Shown here: positions 1-9,114 of the stretch, one piece after another
Numbering within the stretch: position 1 is the stretch's first letter
Layout: each line of letters starts with the position of its first letter
NCBI RefSeq assembly: GCF_030143255.1
Contig: NZ_JARJNR010000002.1
Location: 332,921 to 396,920, forward strand
Direction: 5' to 3'
Source: Frigidibacter sp. SD6-1
GTDB lineage: Bacteria; Pseudomonadota; Alphaproteobacteria; Rhodobacterales; Rhodobacteraceae
Length of the DNA stretch: 64,000 bases
Notes under the pieces: model-generated
The model's database searches: none
Told to the model about the DNA's origin: nothing
The model's input: the letters and a program-made list of their open reading frames with translations, nothing else
Made by a program: the position numbers and the translations under genes

Positions 1-1076
1 TGCGGCAGGGCCGAGACCGGGATCGTCCCGTCGAGGCACATGTAATCGTTGATCCGCCCCATCGCCCCGAAGGCCGACTTGCGGCCAAGCCAGATGCGGG
101 CGCTTTCCGCCTCCGACCGGCTTTCGCGCAGCTCGACCGGGTCGTGGCGCCGCGCGATTTCGCCGATGCGGGCAAGCTGGTCGTCGATCTCGGCCGGGCT
201 GCCCTCGACCTCGATGATCAGAAGCGCCTCGCAATCGGGATAGCCTGCCTTGGCGAACTCTTCGCAGGCGCGGATGCAGGGCCGGTCCATGAATTCGATG
301 GCGACCGGCAAGACGCCCGCGCGGATGATGTCGGCGACGCAGGCGCCTGCCACCTCGTTCGAGTTGAAGCCGATCAGCACCGGCCGCGCGCCCTCCGGCT
401 TGGGCAAGACTCGTAGCACCGCTTCCGTCACCACGCCCAATTGGCCTTCCGACCCGCAGATCACGCCCAAGAGGTCGAGCCCGCCCGCCTCCATCCACGG
501 CCCTCCGATCTCCACCACCTCGCCCGCCATCGTCACCAAAGTGACGCCAAGAAGGTTGTTGGTCGTCACCCCGTATTTCAGGCAATGCGCCCCGCCGGAA
601 TTCATCGCGATATTGCCGCCGATGGCGCAGGCAAGCTGGCTGGACGGGTCCGGGGCGTAGAAGAACCCCTCGCCCTCGACCGCACCGGTGACCGACAGGT
701 TGGTGCGCCCCGCCTCGACCCGGATGAAGCGGTTGGCGAGATCGGTCTCCAGCACACGGTTCATCCGCCCGAGGCCAAGGATCACCGCGTCAGAGGTTGG
801 CAGCGCACCGCCCGACAGCGAGGTGCCCGAACCGCGCGGCACCACCGGCACGCGCTCCTCGCGGCAGATCTTCAGCGCGGTCGCCACTTCCGCAGTGGTT
901 CCCGGCAGAAGAACCGCGAGCGGCGGGCAGCGATAGGCCGAGAGCCCGTCGCATTCATAGGCGCGGGTCTCGGCCGGATCGTCGATCACCGCCGCGCTCG
1001 GCAATACCGCGCGCAGCCGCGACACGATGGCGGCCTTGCGGGCGATCACTTCGGCATTGGGGCGCGGCAGCTGCAT
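1..1076 (-). CDS. glcD: Glycolate oxidase subunit GlcD, FAD-linked (3' end outside window)
   Basis: FAD-binding subunit of glycolate oxidase, which oxidises glycolate to glyoxylate together with GlcE and GlcF. The visible 358 residues start MQLPRPNAEV and contain the PCMH-type FAD-binding core: PLAVLLPGTTAEV near residue 52, the nucleotide-binding stretch PRGSGTSLSGG at 80-90, and SGGAHCLKYG near 160. The start is fixed by a GGAGGG ribosome binding site just upstream and a promoter/operator 12 bases further upstream. The gene runs off the left edge, so the C-terminal part and the presumed glcE/glcF partners are not seen. D-lactate dehydrogenase relatives share this fold, but the motif set fits GlcD best. 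Confidence 0.9.
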   Translation of the reverse strand, partial: MQLPRPNAEVIARKAAIVSRLRAVLPSAAVIDDPAETRAYECDGLSAYRCPPLAVLLPGTTAEVATALKICREERVPVVPRGSGTSLSGGALPTSDAVILGLGRMNRVLETDLANRFIRVEAGRTNLSVTGAVEGEGFFYAPDPSSQLACAIGGNIAMNSGGAHCLKYGVTTNNLLGVTLVTMAGEVVEIGGPWMEAGGLDLLGVICGSEGQLGVVTEAVLRVLPKPEGARPVLIGFNSNEVAGACVADIIRAGVLPVAIEFMDRPCIRACEEFAKAGYPDCEALLIIEVEGSPAEIDDQLARIGEIARRHDPVELRESRSEAESARIWLGRKSAFGAMGRINDYMCLDGTIPVSALP

Positions 1077-1087
1077 TTTCCCTCCAT

Positions 1088-1124
1088 TTGGTAAAATCAT
1101 ATTACCAATTTATGCGATTGGCAA
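1088..1124 (-). promoter_or_regulatory. glcD promoter with overlapping GntR/FadR-like palindrome
   Basis: Reading on the minus strand, TTGCCA (1124-1119) and TATGAT (1101-1096) form a sigma70-type promoter with a 17-base spacer. A perfect inverted repeat, TTGGTAA-N7-TTACCAA (1088-1108), covers the -10 box. GGT/ACC half-sites are typical of FadR-subfamily GntR repressors such as those controlling glycolate and lactate oxidation. The binding protein is an inference. Confidence 0.7.
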
Positions 1125-1152
1125 GCGAAAGCGCCGACGGCAGGATGCGCGC

Positions 1153-1860
1153 ATGAGCTTCCTGCCGACCCTCTCCGCCCTTTCGCCGCTGGAACTTCTG
1201 GCCGGGCTCTTCCTGCTGCTCTCCTGGCTCGCCATCGGCTGGTTCATCGAACATCCGCCAGCGCGCCACCCGTCGGTCAGCCATCTCATGCAGGCCTACC
1301 GGCGCGAGTGGATGCGGGAGTTCGTGACCCGCCAGCCGCGCATCTTCGACGCGACCATCGTCGACAGCCTGCGCCAGGGCACGAGCTTCCTCGCCTCGGC
1401 CTGCATGATCGCCATCGGCGGCGGTGTCGCCATGATCGGCAATGGCGAACAGTTGCGCGGCATCGCCGACGATCTGGCACTCGGGCCGGAGCCTCTGCTG
1501 ATCTGGCAGGGCAAGATGCTGATCACCGTCCTGTTCGTCACCAATGCGATGCTGAAATTCATCTGGTCGCACCGGCTGTTCGGCTATTGCGCGATCCTCA
1601 TGGGATCGGCGCCCAACGATGTGGACAGCCCCGTGGCCTATGCCCGCGCCGCCCAGGCCGCAGAGATCAACATCCTTGCCGCGCGCAGCTTCAACCGGGG
1701 CCTGAGATCGGTCTATTTCGCGCTGGGGTCGCTTGGCTGGCTGCTCGGGCCGCTCGCGCTTCTGGTCACGACGGCGGCCACGCTCTACCTGACATGGCGG
1801 CGCGAGTTCGCCTCGCGATCGAGGGGGATCCTGCTGTTGGGCGCCGAGCCGACGCCTTAA
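1153..1860 (+). CDS. DUF599 family inner-membrane protein
   Basis: A 235-residue protein of unknown function beginning MSFLPTLSALSPLELLAG. There is an N-terminal membrane segment (about 13-32), a hydrophobic pair near 75-92 and 115-135, and a C-terminal membrane segment near 195-220 (LGSLGWLLGPLALLVTTAATLYL). Charged helices with YRREWMREFVTRQPRIFDATIVDSL lie between the first two segments. This layout and length match the DUF599 family found across proteobacteria. The start at 1153 was preferred over upstream in-frame starts because those fall in the glcD promoter region. The gene stands divergent to glcD. Confidence 0.75.
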   Translation: MSFLPTLSALSPLELLAGLFLLLSWLAIGWFIEHPPARHPSVSHLMQAYRREWMREFVTRQPRIFDATIVDSLRQGTSFLASACMIAIGGGVAMIGNGEQLRGIADDLALGPEPLLIWQGKMLITVLFVTNAMLKFIWSHRLFGYCAILMGSAPNDVDSPVAYARAAQAAEINILAARSFNRGLRSVYFALGSLGWLLGPLALLVTTAATLYLTWRREFASRSRGILLLGAEPTP

Positions 1861-1920
1861 TCTTCTTGCCAAAGCCCGCAGAAGCGTCAGTATGGCGCTG
1901 TTTAGCAAGCGTTCTGGTTC

Positions 1921-3312
1921 ATGGCGTCCCTTTCCAAACTTCTTTTCGTCGTCGGCCTGTGTTTCCTGACATTCGTCTGGGGTGTCGTCGCAACGACGAA
2001 GCAGGTCTTTCCCTATCGCTATGTCCAGCATGTCCTGACCGGGATCGACGCCTGGAAGAAGATGGAAAAGACCCGCCTGCCGCAGCATGTCATCGGGCCG
2101 GCGCCCGATGCCAGCGGCCCGTCCCCGGTCCGCGCCCTCGCGACCAGCGGCTCGGACGACCTGATCCTGATGACCGGGGGCTTCTTCGAACGGCAGGATA
2201 TCTGCCCGTCCTTCGGCTGCATGGCCGCGATCATGGACCGAAGCGGCAAGGTGCTTCACAGCTGGCAAGCCGATCCGGCGATCCTGTTCGCCACCGAGAA
2301 ATTCGCCGACTTCACCGGACAGCCCGATCCGCTGAACATGAACGTCCAGGGCGTCGATATCGACGGCGACGGCAATCTGATCGTCGTGTTCCAGGGCCGC
2401 AACATCTTTCCCTATCAGGTGGGGATTGCAAAGTTCGGCTGGGACGGCGGGCTTCTGTGGCAGCGGATGGACAACAGCCATCACTGGCCGACGGTCGGCC
2501 CCGACGGTCGCATCTATGTGCCGATCTCGCGCATCGCCCGCGACGAGACCCATGTGGCCGGCACCTCCGAACCGCTCGATTGCAAGGGCGGCGCGGTCTT
2601 TGAAGAGGGTGTCCAGATCCTCGCCCCCGACGGAACCGAATTGCACCGGTTCTGGATGGCGGACGCGGTCCTTGCATCCGACATGCAGGGGCTTGCCTAT
2701 TCGGTGCGCACCGACTGCGACCCATATCATGTGAACGGCATCACCCTTCTGACGCCCGTGGCGGCGCAGAAACTGCCCGGAACGCAGGCAGGCGACCTTG
2801 TCGTGTCGCTTCGCTCCTCGTCGTCACTTGTGGTGATGGACGCGGAGACCGGCGAGATCAAGCATGTGACGGTCGGGCCAATGGTCGCACAGCACAGCCC
2901 GCATGTCCTGCCCGACGGCAGCTTCGCGGTCTTCGACAATCTCGGATCGCACGACACGCCCGGCGGCAGCCGCGTCCTGCGGCTCGATCCGGTCACCGGT
3001 CGCAGCGAGACGATTTTCCCCATCGCCGAGAATGCGGCGGGCTGGGGCCTGAATTCGAACGCACAGGGCCAGATCAGCTTTTCCGACGATGGCACGCGCA
3101 TGCTCGTGGCCTCGACGCTCGAAGGGCTGGTGTATGAGGTAGAGGTCGCGACTGGCAGGGCCTTGTGGGAATACAGGTCGATCTCCGACATGCGGCCCTA
3201 TCTGGAGATGACGGGGCAGTCGCCCGGAACGGACCGCTTTTTCCGGCTACAGACACAAGGCGCCCGGTTCGTGAGGGCGGCCGACTATGAGAGGTTCGCC
3301 GCAAGGGGCTGA
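1921..3312 (+). CDS. Arylsulfotransferase (ASST)-like secreted/anchored protein
   Basis: A 463-residue protein with an N-terminal signal anchor (LLFVVGLCFLTFVWGVVA, about residues 7-24). The rest reads as a beta-propeller with repeated blades: GGFFERQDICPSFGC, VDIDGDGNLIVVFQGRN, WPTVGPDGRIYVPISR, HSPHVLPDGSFAVFDN and SFSDDGTRMLVAS. Blade motifs with the conserved HH/W (SHHWPTV) resemble the arylsulfotransferase family, which transfers sulfate between phenolic compounds in the periplasm. The catalytic histidine cannot be assigned with certainty, so activity is inferred. It follows the DUF599 gene after about 60 bases. Confidence 0.6.
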   Translation: MASLSKLLFVVGLCFLTFVWGVVATTKQVFPYRYVQHVLTGIDAWKKMEKTRLPQHVIGPAPDASGPSPVRALATSGSDDLILMTGGFFERQDICPSFGCMAAIMDRSGKVLHSWQADPAILFATEKFADFTGQPDPLNMNVQGVDIDGDGNLIVVFQGRNIFPYQVGIAKFGWDGGLLWQRMDNSHHWPTVGPDGRIYVPISRIARDETHVAGTSEPLDCKGGAVFEEGVQILAPDGTELHRFWMADAVLASDMQGLAYSVRTDCDPYHVNGITLLTPVAAQKLPGTQAGDLVVSLRSSSSLVVMDAETGEIKHVTVGPMVAQHSPHVLPDGSFAVFDNLGSHDTPGGSRVLRLDPVTGRSETIFPIAENAAGWGLNSNAQGQISFSDDGTRMLVASTLEGLVYEVEVATGRALWEYRSISDMRPYLEMTGQSPGTDRFFRLQTQGARFVRAADYERFAARG

Positions 3313-3320
3313 CCCGCCTG

Positions 3321-5426
3321 TCAGCCCGCGCGCCGCCTCTGCCCTTCGCTCAGCCAAGCGAGCAGCATCAGACCGGCACCCACGAGGAGCCAGGCCCAGT
3401 CGGGCATGAAAGGTTGCAATTTCAGATCGACGGTCCGGTAGGCCTCGCGCGGGGTGATGCCGATCCAGCCGCGGCCGATGGCTGGGCGCCCGGCGCGGAC
3501 GGCGCGCACATCGGGCAGCCCGTCCTCGATCCGCGTCACGCCGCCGCCGGTCGCCTCGGCAAGCGGCGCGAGAAGATCGCCGCTCGCCACCGCCGCCTCA
3601 AACTCGCGCGGGCTTGCCGAACCCAGCGCGAAGACCCGTTCCAGATCGCCCTCGACGATACGGTAGAGGCCCGGGCCGGGCGGTGCCCAGACCTTGGCGT
3701 AAAGGCCGGGCTTCACTTCGGCCAGCGGCAGATAGACCGTCTTTCCATCCGGCCCGGTGACCTTGGCGACATGCTGCCCGCCCGGCTCCATCGTCCGCCG
3801 CTCGATCGTGACCTCGGAGCCCTTCACCGTCGCGGTCAGCGCCTCTTCCTCCAGGTCCGGTTCCTTCATCGCCCAATGAGCGAGGCGACGCAGCAATTCC
3901 TGTTGCGGTCCGCCCCCCTCGAACCCGCGGGTCCAGAGCCAGGCCTGATCGGACGCCAGAAGCGCCACGCGACCCTCGCCCGCCCGGTCCACAACCAGCA
4001 GCGGCTTGCCCTCCGGACCTTCCATCAGCGTCTGACCGCGCGCATGGCGCACATCGACATAGCGCAGCCAGCGCCCCCAGGGCCCCTCGCCGCCCGGTGG
4101 CCTGTCCTTGGCCCAGGCTTCCTCCAGCCCGTCGGTCACCGGATGGCGCTTGCCTAGATCGGACAGCTTGGGAAGATAGGGCCCCTCCAGCACCCGCGTC
4201 GTCGGCGCGGCGGGCATGATGTCGCCGAGCGCCGAATAATAGATGCTCTCGACCGAGGCATAATCCGCCCCCGCCGCCACCAGAACCGCGCCGCCGTTGA
4301 GGACATAAGAGCGGATATTGTCGAGATATTGCGCGGGCAGGATGCCGCGCAGGGGATAGCGGTCGAAGATGATCAGGTCGAATTCGTCGATCTTGTCGAC
4401 GAACAGCTCGCGCGTCGGGAAGGCGATCAGCGCCAGTTCCTCGACCGGCACGCCATCTTCCTTCTCCGGCGGCCGCAGGATGGTGAAATGCACCAGATCG
4501 ACCGCGCTGTCGGACTTCAGAAGGTTTCGCCATGTCCGTTCGCCCGCATAGGGCTCGCCGGAAATCAGCAGCACGCGCAGACGGTCGCGCACGCCGTTCA
4601 CCTGCACTACGGCGGCATTGTTCCGCTCCGTCAGCTCGCCCGGACTGGTCGCGACCGTCAGTTGCACGATGTTCTGGCCCGCATGGTCGAGCTTCAGCGG
4701 CAATTCAAGGTCGGCATTGACCGGGATGTCGTAGGAGGCCGCAGGCCCGCCATCGACCGAAATCGCGATCTGCACCAGCCGACCCGCCTCGGCAGCGGGC
4801 ATCGCGCCCTGTTCCTCGACCCTGAGGCCGATCACGCTTTCCTCGCCGATGATACCGAAGGCGGGCGCCTCGGTGATCTTCAGCCGCCGGTCCCAATCGC
4901 GCTTGCGACCGGTCAGCAGTACATTGAGCGGCGCGGGAACCGTCAGCGCGAGGTCGGGGTCGTGGATCTGCCCGTCGGTGATCAGGATCGCGCCGGCGAC
5001 GCGCGATTGCGGTTCCTCGGCCAGCGCCCGCGCCAGCGCGGTCTTCAGAAGCGTTCCACCTTCGACCTCGGCATCCGGCACCTCGATCCGCCGCACATCG
5101 ACGCCGGGCATCGCGTCAAGCTCTGCCGTCACCTTGGCGAGCGCCGCGTCCGCCTCTGCCATGCGGTCCTTCAGTCCCTGACTGGCGCTGCGGTCGGTGA
5201 CCACCAGCACGATATCGTCAAGCTTCTCGCGCGTCTCGAATTTCAGTGCAGGCCCCGCGAGGGCGGCAAGGAAGGCCAGGGCCGCAAGTCCGCGCAGGAC
5301 TGTCCCCCTCAGGCCGCGCCAGCCGGACAGCGCCACGGCCAGCACCGCAACAGCGGCCAAGGCCAGAAGAACCGGCAGCGGCAAGAGCGGCGCGAAGGCC
5401 AGCTGGCCGAGGTCGAGACCGGTCAT
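3321..5426 (-). CDS. Large membrane protein with VWA-like and GATase1-like domains (MoxR operon)
   Basis: A 701-residue protein. Two N-terminal membrane segments (about 10-35 and 42-62) precede a von Willebrand-like stretch, IVLVVTDRSASQ (about 73-84), and a central Rossmann-like domain of class I glutamine amidotransferase type (RVLLISGEPYAG, LIIFDRYPLRGILP, GGAVLVAAGADYA). A C-terminal membrane segment (WLLVGAGLMLLAWL) closes it. It is the last gene of a tightly coupled operon and overlaps its upstream neighbour by ATGA. The set resembles Bat (Bacteroides aerotolerance) systems linked to MoxR chaperones. The exact role is unknown. Confidence 0.7.
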   Translation of the reverse strand: MTGLDLGQLAFAPLLPLPVLLALAAVAVLAVALSGWRGLRGTVLRGLAALAFLAALAGPALKFETREKLDDIVLVVTDRSASQGLKDRMAEADAALAKVTAELDAMPGVDVRRIEVPDAEVEGGTLLKTALARALAEEPQSRVAGAILITDGQIHDPDLALTVPAPLNVLLTGRKRDWDRRLKITEAPAFGIIGEESVIGLRVEEQGAMPAAEAGRLVQIAISVDGGPAASYDIPVNADLELPLKLDHAGQNIVQLTVATSPGELTERNNAAVVQVNGVRDRLRVLLISGEPYAGERTWRNLLKSDSAVDLVHFTILRPPEKEDGVPVEELALIAFPTRELFVDKIDEFDLIIFDRYPLRGILPAQYLDNIRSYVLNGGAVLVAAGADYASVESIYYSALGDIMPAAPTTRVLEGPYLPKLSDLGKRHPVTDGLEEAWAKDRPPGGEGPWGRWLRYVDVRHARGQTLMEGPEGKPLLVVDRAGEGRVALLASDQAWLWTRGFEGGGPQQELLRRLAHWAMKEPDLEEEALTATVKGSEVTIERRTMEPGGQHVAKVTGPDGKTVYLPLAEVKPGLYAKVWAPPGPGLYRIVEGDLERVFALGSASPREFEAAVASGDLLAPLAEATGGGVTRIEDGLPDVRAVRAGRPAIGRGWIGITPREAYRTVDLKLQPFMPDWAWLLVGAGLMLLAWLSEGQRRRAG

Positions 5427-8224
5427 TGCCCCAGCCTTTCGAGAAGTGCCGGCACATGGACCTGATCGGATTTGTAATTGCCGGTCAGCACATACATCAC
5501 GAGGTTGATGCCGAACCGGTAAGCGATCTCGCGCTGACGGTCGCCTGCAAGGCCGCGCCCGACCGGATAGGCGGGATTGCCATATTCATCCATCGCCCAG
5601 GCCGAGGCCCAGTCATTGCCACCGATCACCACCGGGCTGACCCCATCGTTGAGGTTGCGGAAGGGCACGCCCTCGGCCTGTTCGGCATCGGGCGGCGCCG
5701 CCTCGACCCAGATGGCGCGAGAGGTATGGCGGCCGGGGAAGTCCTGCAGCAGATAGAAGCTGCGGGTCAGCACATGGTCCTTGGGCATAACCTCCAGGGG
5801 CGGAATGTCGAGAAGCGCGGCCAGTTCCTGCAGGCGCCGACCCTCCGGTGTCTGCCCCCCACCACCCGCAAGGTCGGCATCCCGCGTGTCGAACAGAATC
5901 ATGCCGCCGGTCTGCAGGAAGCGGTTCAGTTTGCGGTATGCCTCGACCGAGGGCGCGGGCTGGTTCAGCGATATCGGCCAGTAAAGGAAGGTGAAGACCG
6001 ACAGGTCGTCCCGTTCCAGATCGACCGCCATCGGCGCGCCCGGTTCGACCGAGGTGCGCTGGGTAAGGATGGCGGACAGGCCCGAAAGCCCGGCCTGTGC
6101 CATCTCGTCCACCCGCGGATCGCCGGTCACGACATGACCAAGCACCATGCCGCCCGCCGCCTCCAGTAGCCGCGCCTCGTCCGTCTCCGCCGCCCGTGCC
6201 GTTCCCCCCATCAGGCCGAGAAGCGCCGCGCCGCCCACCACGGCCACGAAAAGCGCCACCGGCACCCTGCGCGGTGCGCCGAGGCGGCCCTTGAGGCGCC
6301 CCGTCAGTATCAGCGTTGCCAATACGTCTGCGAGCATCAGCAGCACTGCCAGCGACAGCACCCAGCCCTTCAGCGGCCGCTCCTCTGCCCGGTCCAACCC
6401 CTCGATCACGGTTCCAGCGGGCCAGCGGGCGGGGCCGAGCGTCCGGCCGGGCGCGAGCACGTTCAGCGCGAAACTGCGCTCGTCGCTTTGGTAAAGTCCG
6501 GGCGGCATGTCGGGCGCCGGGATATTCCCGGCCAGCCGTGCGCCGGGCACGCCGCCGATATCCTCGGCGGGCGCAAGCGCGCCGTAAGCGTCCATCAAAC
6601 GCGAGGCCTGCCAGACGGTTCCCGTCATATCCTTTTCCGCCGGGCGGTTCGGCTGACTTGAAATCGCCAGCCGGTCGAGCATCGAGACATAGAGGCCCGA
6701 CAGGGGAAGGCCCGACCATTCGGCATTGGCCGTCACATGGAACAGCACCACCTGCCCGTCGCCAAGCGCCGCGCGCGTCACCAGGGGCGTGCCGTCGTCG
6801 AGCGACGCCAGCACCTTGTCCGCGAGGTCCGGCGAGGGTTCGGCCAGCACCTGCGCCGTCACCTTCACCTCGTCGGGCACGGTAAGGCCTGCGAAGGGTG
6901 ACCCTTCGGCAAACGGCGCCACCGTGCGTGGTGCGCCCCAGCTCATCGTGCCGCCGACCGACCGGCCGCCAGGGCGGAGGGTGACCGGCAGAAGCGGGTC
7001 GCGCATCCCGTCAAGGCCCACGGCGGCCGCAAGGCGCGGACCGGCGAAGCGGACGAGCAGGCCGCCTTCTTCCACCCATTCCGCCAGCCGGTCGGCATCC
7101 TCGCCCGGCAGGCGCGCGACATCGGCCATGACGATCACTTCGGGCGCCGCAGGCAGGGCATCGGCAAGCGTGCCTTCCACCAGATCGACGTTCGGCGCCA
7201 GCGCCTTGCGCAGGTAGTGCAAGGGTGACAGAAGCTCCAACCCTTCCTGCGGCGTCCCCGAGGCGATCAGCGCCACCTTGCGGCGCTTCAGCGCGTCATC
7301 GGCCAGAAGCACCGCGCCCGCCGAGGCCTCGCCCTCGATCTCGAGCCGCGTCACCCGGTTGCGCAACTCGGACGGCAGGTCGAAAGAGACCTCCTCGATC
7401 GCCTCGCCCGGCGTCAGTGCGACGGGCGTGCGTGCCAGTTCCCGCTCGATCCCGGCCGGATCGAGGCCCTTGGCGATCACCACCGCCTGCGGTGGCCCGC
7501 CGGGAAGCGGGTGGAACAATTTGGCCGTCACCTTGCCGTCGAGAAGCCGCATCTCGCCCAGCGCCCGGGCGCCGCGCGGGCTCTCGATCACCTGAAGCGT
7601 GCCGCGCGCGACGAGTGCCGTGGCGAGCCCTTTCTTGCCCTCTCGGTCAAGCCCGTCCGAGAGCCAGAGCGTGTCGAACCGGCCCGCAGGCAGGGCGGTG
7701 GCCATGTCTCCCATCCGCTCGGCACCGGGTTCCCAGGCCATCGGATCAAGCGCCGCGAGCCGCGCCTCAAGCGCAGCGCCATCAGAAAAGGTCAGGTCGA
7801 GCGGCGCAGGGTCGGCGAGGTTCAGGAAAGCCACTGCCCGGCCCGCCCTCCGCGCCTCTGCCAGTGCCGCACCCAGACGGGCACGCCGGGCGGACCAGTC
7901 CGCCGCATCCGCCCAGCTTGCATCCGCGACAAGCAGAAACGGCCCGCGGCCTTCGGTTTTGGCAGCGGGGTTCAGAACCGGACCGGCGAAGGCGAGGATG
8001 GCGGCGGCGATAAGTGCGAGCCGGATTAGTAGCAACAGGGGCGGCGTGCGCGCGGCGGCGCTGTCCTCGTCCTTCAGGCCAAAGAGAAGGACGATGCCCG
8101 GAAAGCGCCTGAGGATCGGCGCGGGCGGCACGATGCGCAGGAGGATCCAGATCACCGGCAAAGCGGCAAGCGCCCAGAGCAGCCAGGGTGTGGTGAAGCC
8201 GATCATGCCGCCGAAGAGCGTCAC
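5423..8224 (-). CDS. DUF4159 protein with BatA-like N-terminus
   Basis: A 933-residue membrane protein. The N-terminal BatA-like module (FTTPWLLWALAALPVIWILLRI, then RTPPLLLLIRLALIAAAILAFAGPVL) is followed by a degenerate VWA domain (LLVADASWADA) and a glutamine-amidotransferase-like middle region. A second pair of membrane segments lies near 640-700. The C-terminal DUF4159 domain (GHVVTGDPRVDEMAQAGL, FTFLYWPI, GGMILFDTRDAD) completes it. It overlaps the DUF58 gene upstream and the 701-residue gene downstream by four bases each, so the proteins are probably made in fixed ratio. The function is unknown; envelope or stress roles are suggested by MoxR-linked relatives. Confidence 0.8.
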   Translation of the reverse strand: MTLFGGMIGFTTPWLLWALAALPVIWILLRIVPPAPILRRFPGIVLLFGLKDEDSAAARTPPLLLLIRLALIAAAILAFAGPVLNPAAKTEGRGPFLLVADASWADAADWSARRARLGAALAEARRAGRAVAFLNLADPAPLDLTFSDGAALEARLAALDPMAWEPGAERMGDMATALPAGRFDTLWLSDGLDREGKKGLATALVARGTLQVIESPRGARALGEMRLLDGKVTAKLFHPLPGGPPQAVVIAKGLDPAGIERELARTPVALTPGEAIEEVSFDLPSELRNRVTRLEIEGEASAGAVLLADDALKRRKVALIASGTPQEGLELLSPLHYLRKALAPNVDLVEGTLADALPAAPEVIVMADVARLPGEDADRLAEWVEEGGLLVRFAGPRLAAAVGLDGMRDPLLPVTLRPGGRSVGGTMSWGAPRTVAPFAEGSPFAGLTVPDEVKVTAQVLAEPSPDLADKVLASLDDGTPLVTRAALGDGQVVLFHVTANAEWSGLPLSGLYVSMLDRLAISSQPNRPAEKDMTGTVWQASRLMDAYGALAPAEDIGGVPGARLAGNIPAPDMPPGLYQSDERSFALNVLAPGRTLGPARWPAGTVIEGLDRAEERPLKGWVLSLAVLLMLADVLATLILTGRLKGRLGAPRRVPVALFVAVVGGAALLGLMGGTARAAETDEARLLEAAGGMVLGHVVTGDPRVDEMAQAGLSGLSAILTQRTSVEPGAPMAVDLERDDLSVFTFLYWPISLNQPAPSVEAYRKLNRFLQTGGMILFDTRDADLAGGGGQTPEGRRLQELAALLDIPPLEVMPKDHVLTRSFYLLQDFPGRHTSRAIWVEAAPPDAEQAEGVPFRNLNDGVSPVVIGGNDWASAWAMDEYGNPAYPVGRGLAGDRQREIAYRFGINLVMYVLTGNYKSDQVHVPALLERLGQ

Positions 8225-9114
8225 CGCGCACCCCCGAGGACCGTGTGGATCCAGACAAGCGCCGCCATCGGCGGCTGGTCGGTGCGGTGGATGGTGAACT
8301 GCCAGCCCGCCTTCGCGGCGAGCGCCTGCAACCGGTCGCGCCGCTCGGCCAGCCGTTCGATATAGCGGCGGCGCAGACCGCCCGCCTCCTGCGTCTCATG
8401 CCGCGCGGCACCGCTCATCATCTCGAAGACGGTGCGGCCCGCGAAGGGAAAATCCTCTTCCGCCGGATCGACGATCTGCATCAGCGCGCCGATCACCCCC
8501 CGGGCCGCCGCTGCAAGGACAAGTTCCGACATCCGGTCGATGTCCCCGAAGAAATCCGACAGAACCAGCGCCCGCGCCCCGCTGACGAGGGTCGCCGTGG
8601 CGAGCGCAGCCTCGGCCTCGGGCAGAGGCGCCTCATCTGCGAGGATGCCTGCCACGCGGCCAAGCTGGGCCCGTCCCGCGCGCGGCGGCGCACGGTCGTC
8701 GGCCAGTCCGAACCTTTCGCCCGCCCGTTCCAGAAGAATGGCCACCGCCAGCGCCAGCACCCGCGCCCGCGCGCCTTTTTCGGGCCAGCGCTCGGAGGAG
8801 CGGAAATTCATCGAGGCGGAACGGTCGACCCAGAGATGCACCGACTGCGCGGCCTGCCATTCCTTCTCGCGGATATAGAACTGGTCCGACCGGGCCGAGC
8901 GGCGCCAGTCAATGCGGCGGGCCTCATCCTCGGGTCGCGCCGTGCGATACTGCCAGAATTCCTCGCCCACGCCCGCACGGCGCCGCCCGTGTTCGCCGGT
9001 CTGGATCGCCGCGGCCAGTTGCCGTGCCTCGGCCAGAAGCGGCGGCAAGGCATCGGCAAGGCCACCGGCCTGCTGCCGGAGGCCCGCTGCCGCGGCTGGG
9101 CCTGCTGGGCTCAT
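8221..9114 (-). CDS. DUF58 domain protein (MoxR partner)
   Basis: A 297-residue DUF58 protein. Hallmarks are the GVGEEFWQYRTARPEDEARRIDWRRSARSD region (about 48-77), where the R-x-Y-x-x-G/E-D-x-x-R-x-I-D-W-R pattern is characteristic, and a following metal-site-like LWVDRSASMNF (DxSxS) of the VWA fold. Members almost always sit beside MoxR AAA+ ATPases and are thought to be their substrates or adaptors. Its start overlaps the moxR stop by ATGA and its stop overlaps the DUF4159 start by the same device. Confidence 0.88.
   Translation of the reverse strand: MSPAGPAAAAGLRQQAGGLADALPPLLAEARQLAAAIQTGEHGRRRAGVGEEFWQYRTARPEDEARRIDWRRSARSDQFYIREKEWQAAQSVHLWVDRSASMNFRSSERWPEKGARARVLALAVAILLERAGERFGLADDRAPPRAGRAQLGRVAGILADEAPLPEAEAALATATLVSGARALVLSDFFGDIDRMSELVLAAAARGVIGALMQIVDPAEEDFPFAGRTVFEMMSGAARHETQEAGGLRRRYIERLAERRDRLQALAAKAGWQFTIHRTDQPPMAALVWIHTVLGGAR

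Noticed and set aside
1102..2730. 542-residue minus-strand frame opposite the DUF599 and arylsulfotransferase genes
   Set aside because: It lies antisense to two supported genes and has the low-complexity Arg/Gly/Asp composition of a high-GC shadow frame.
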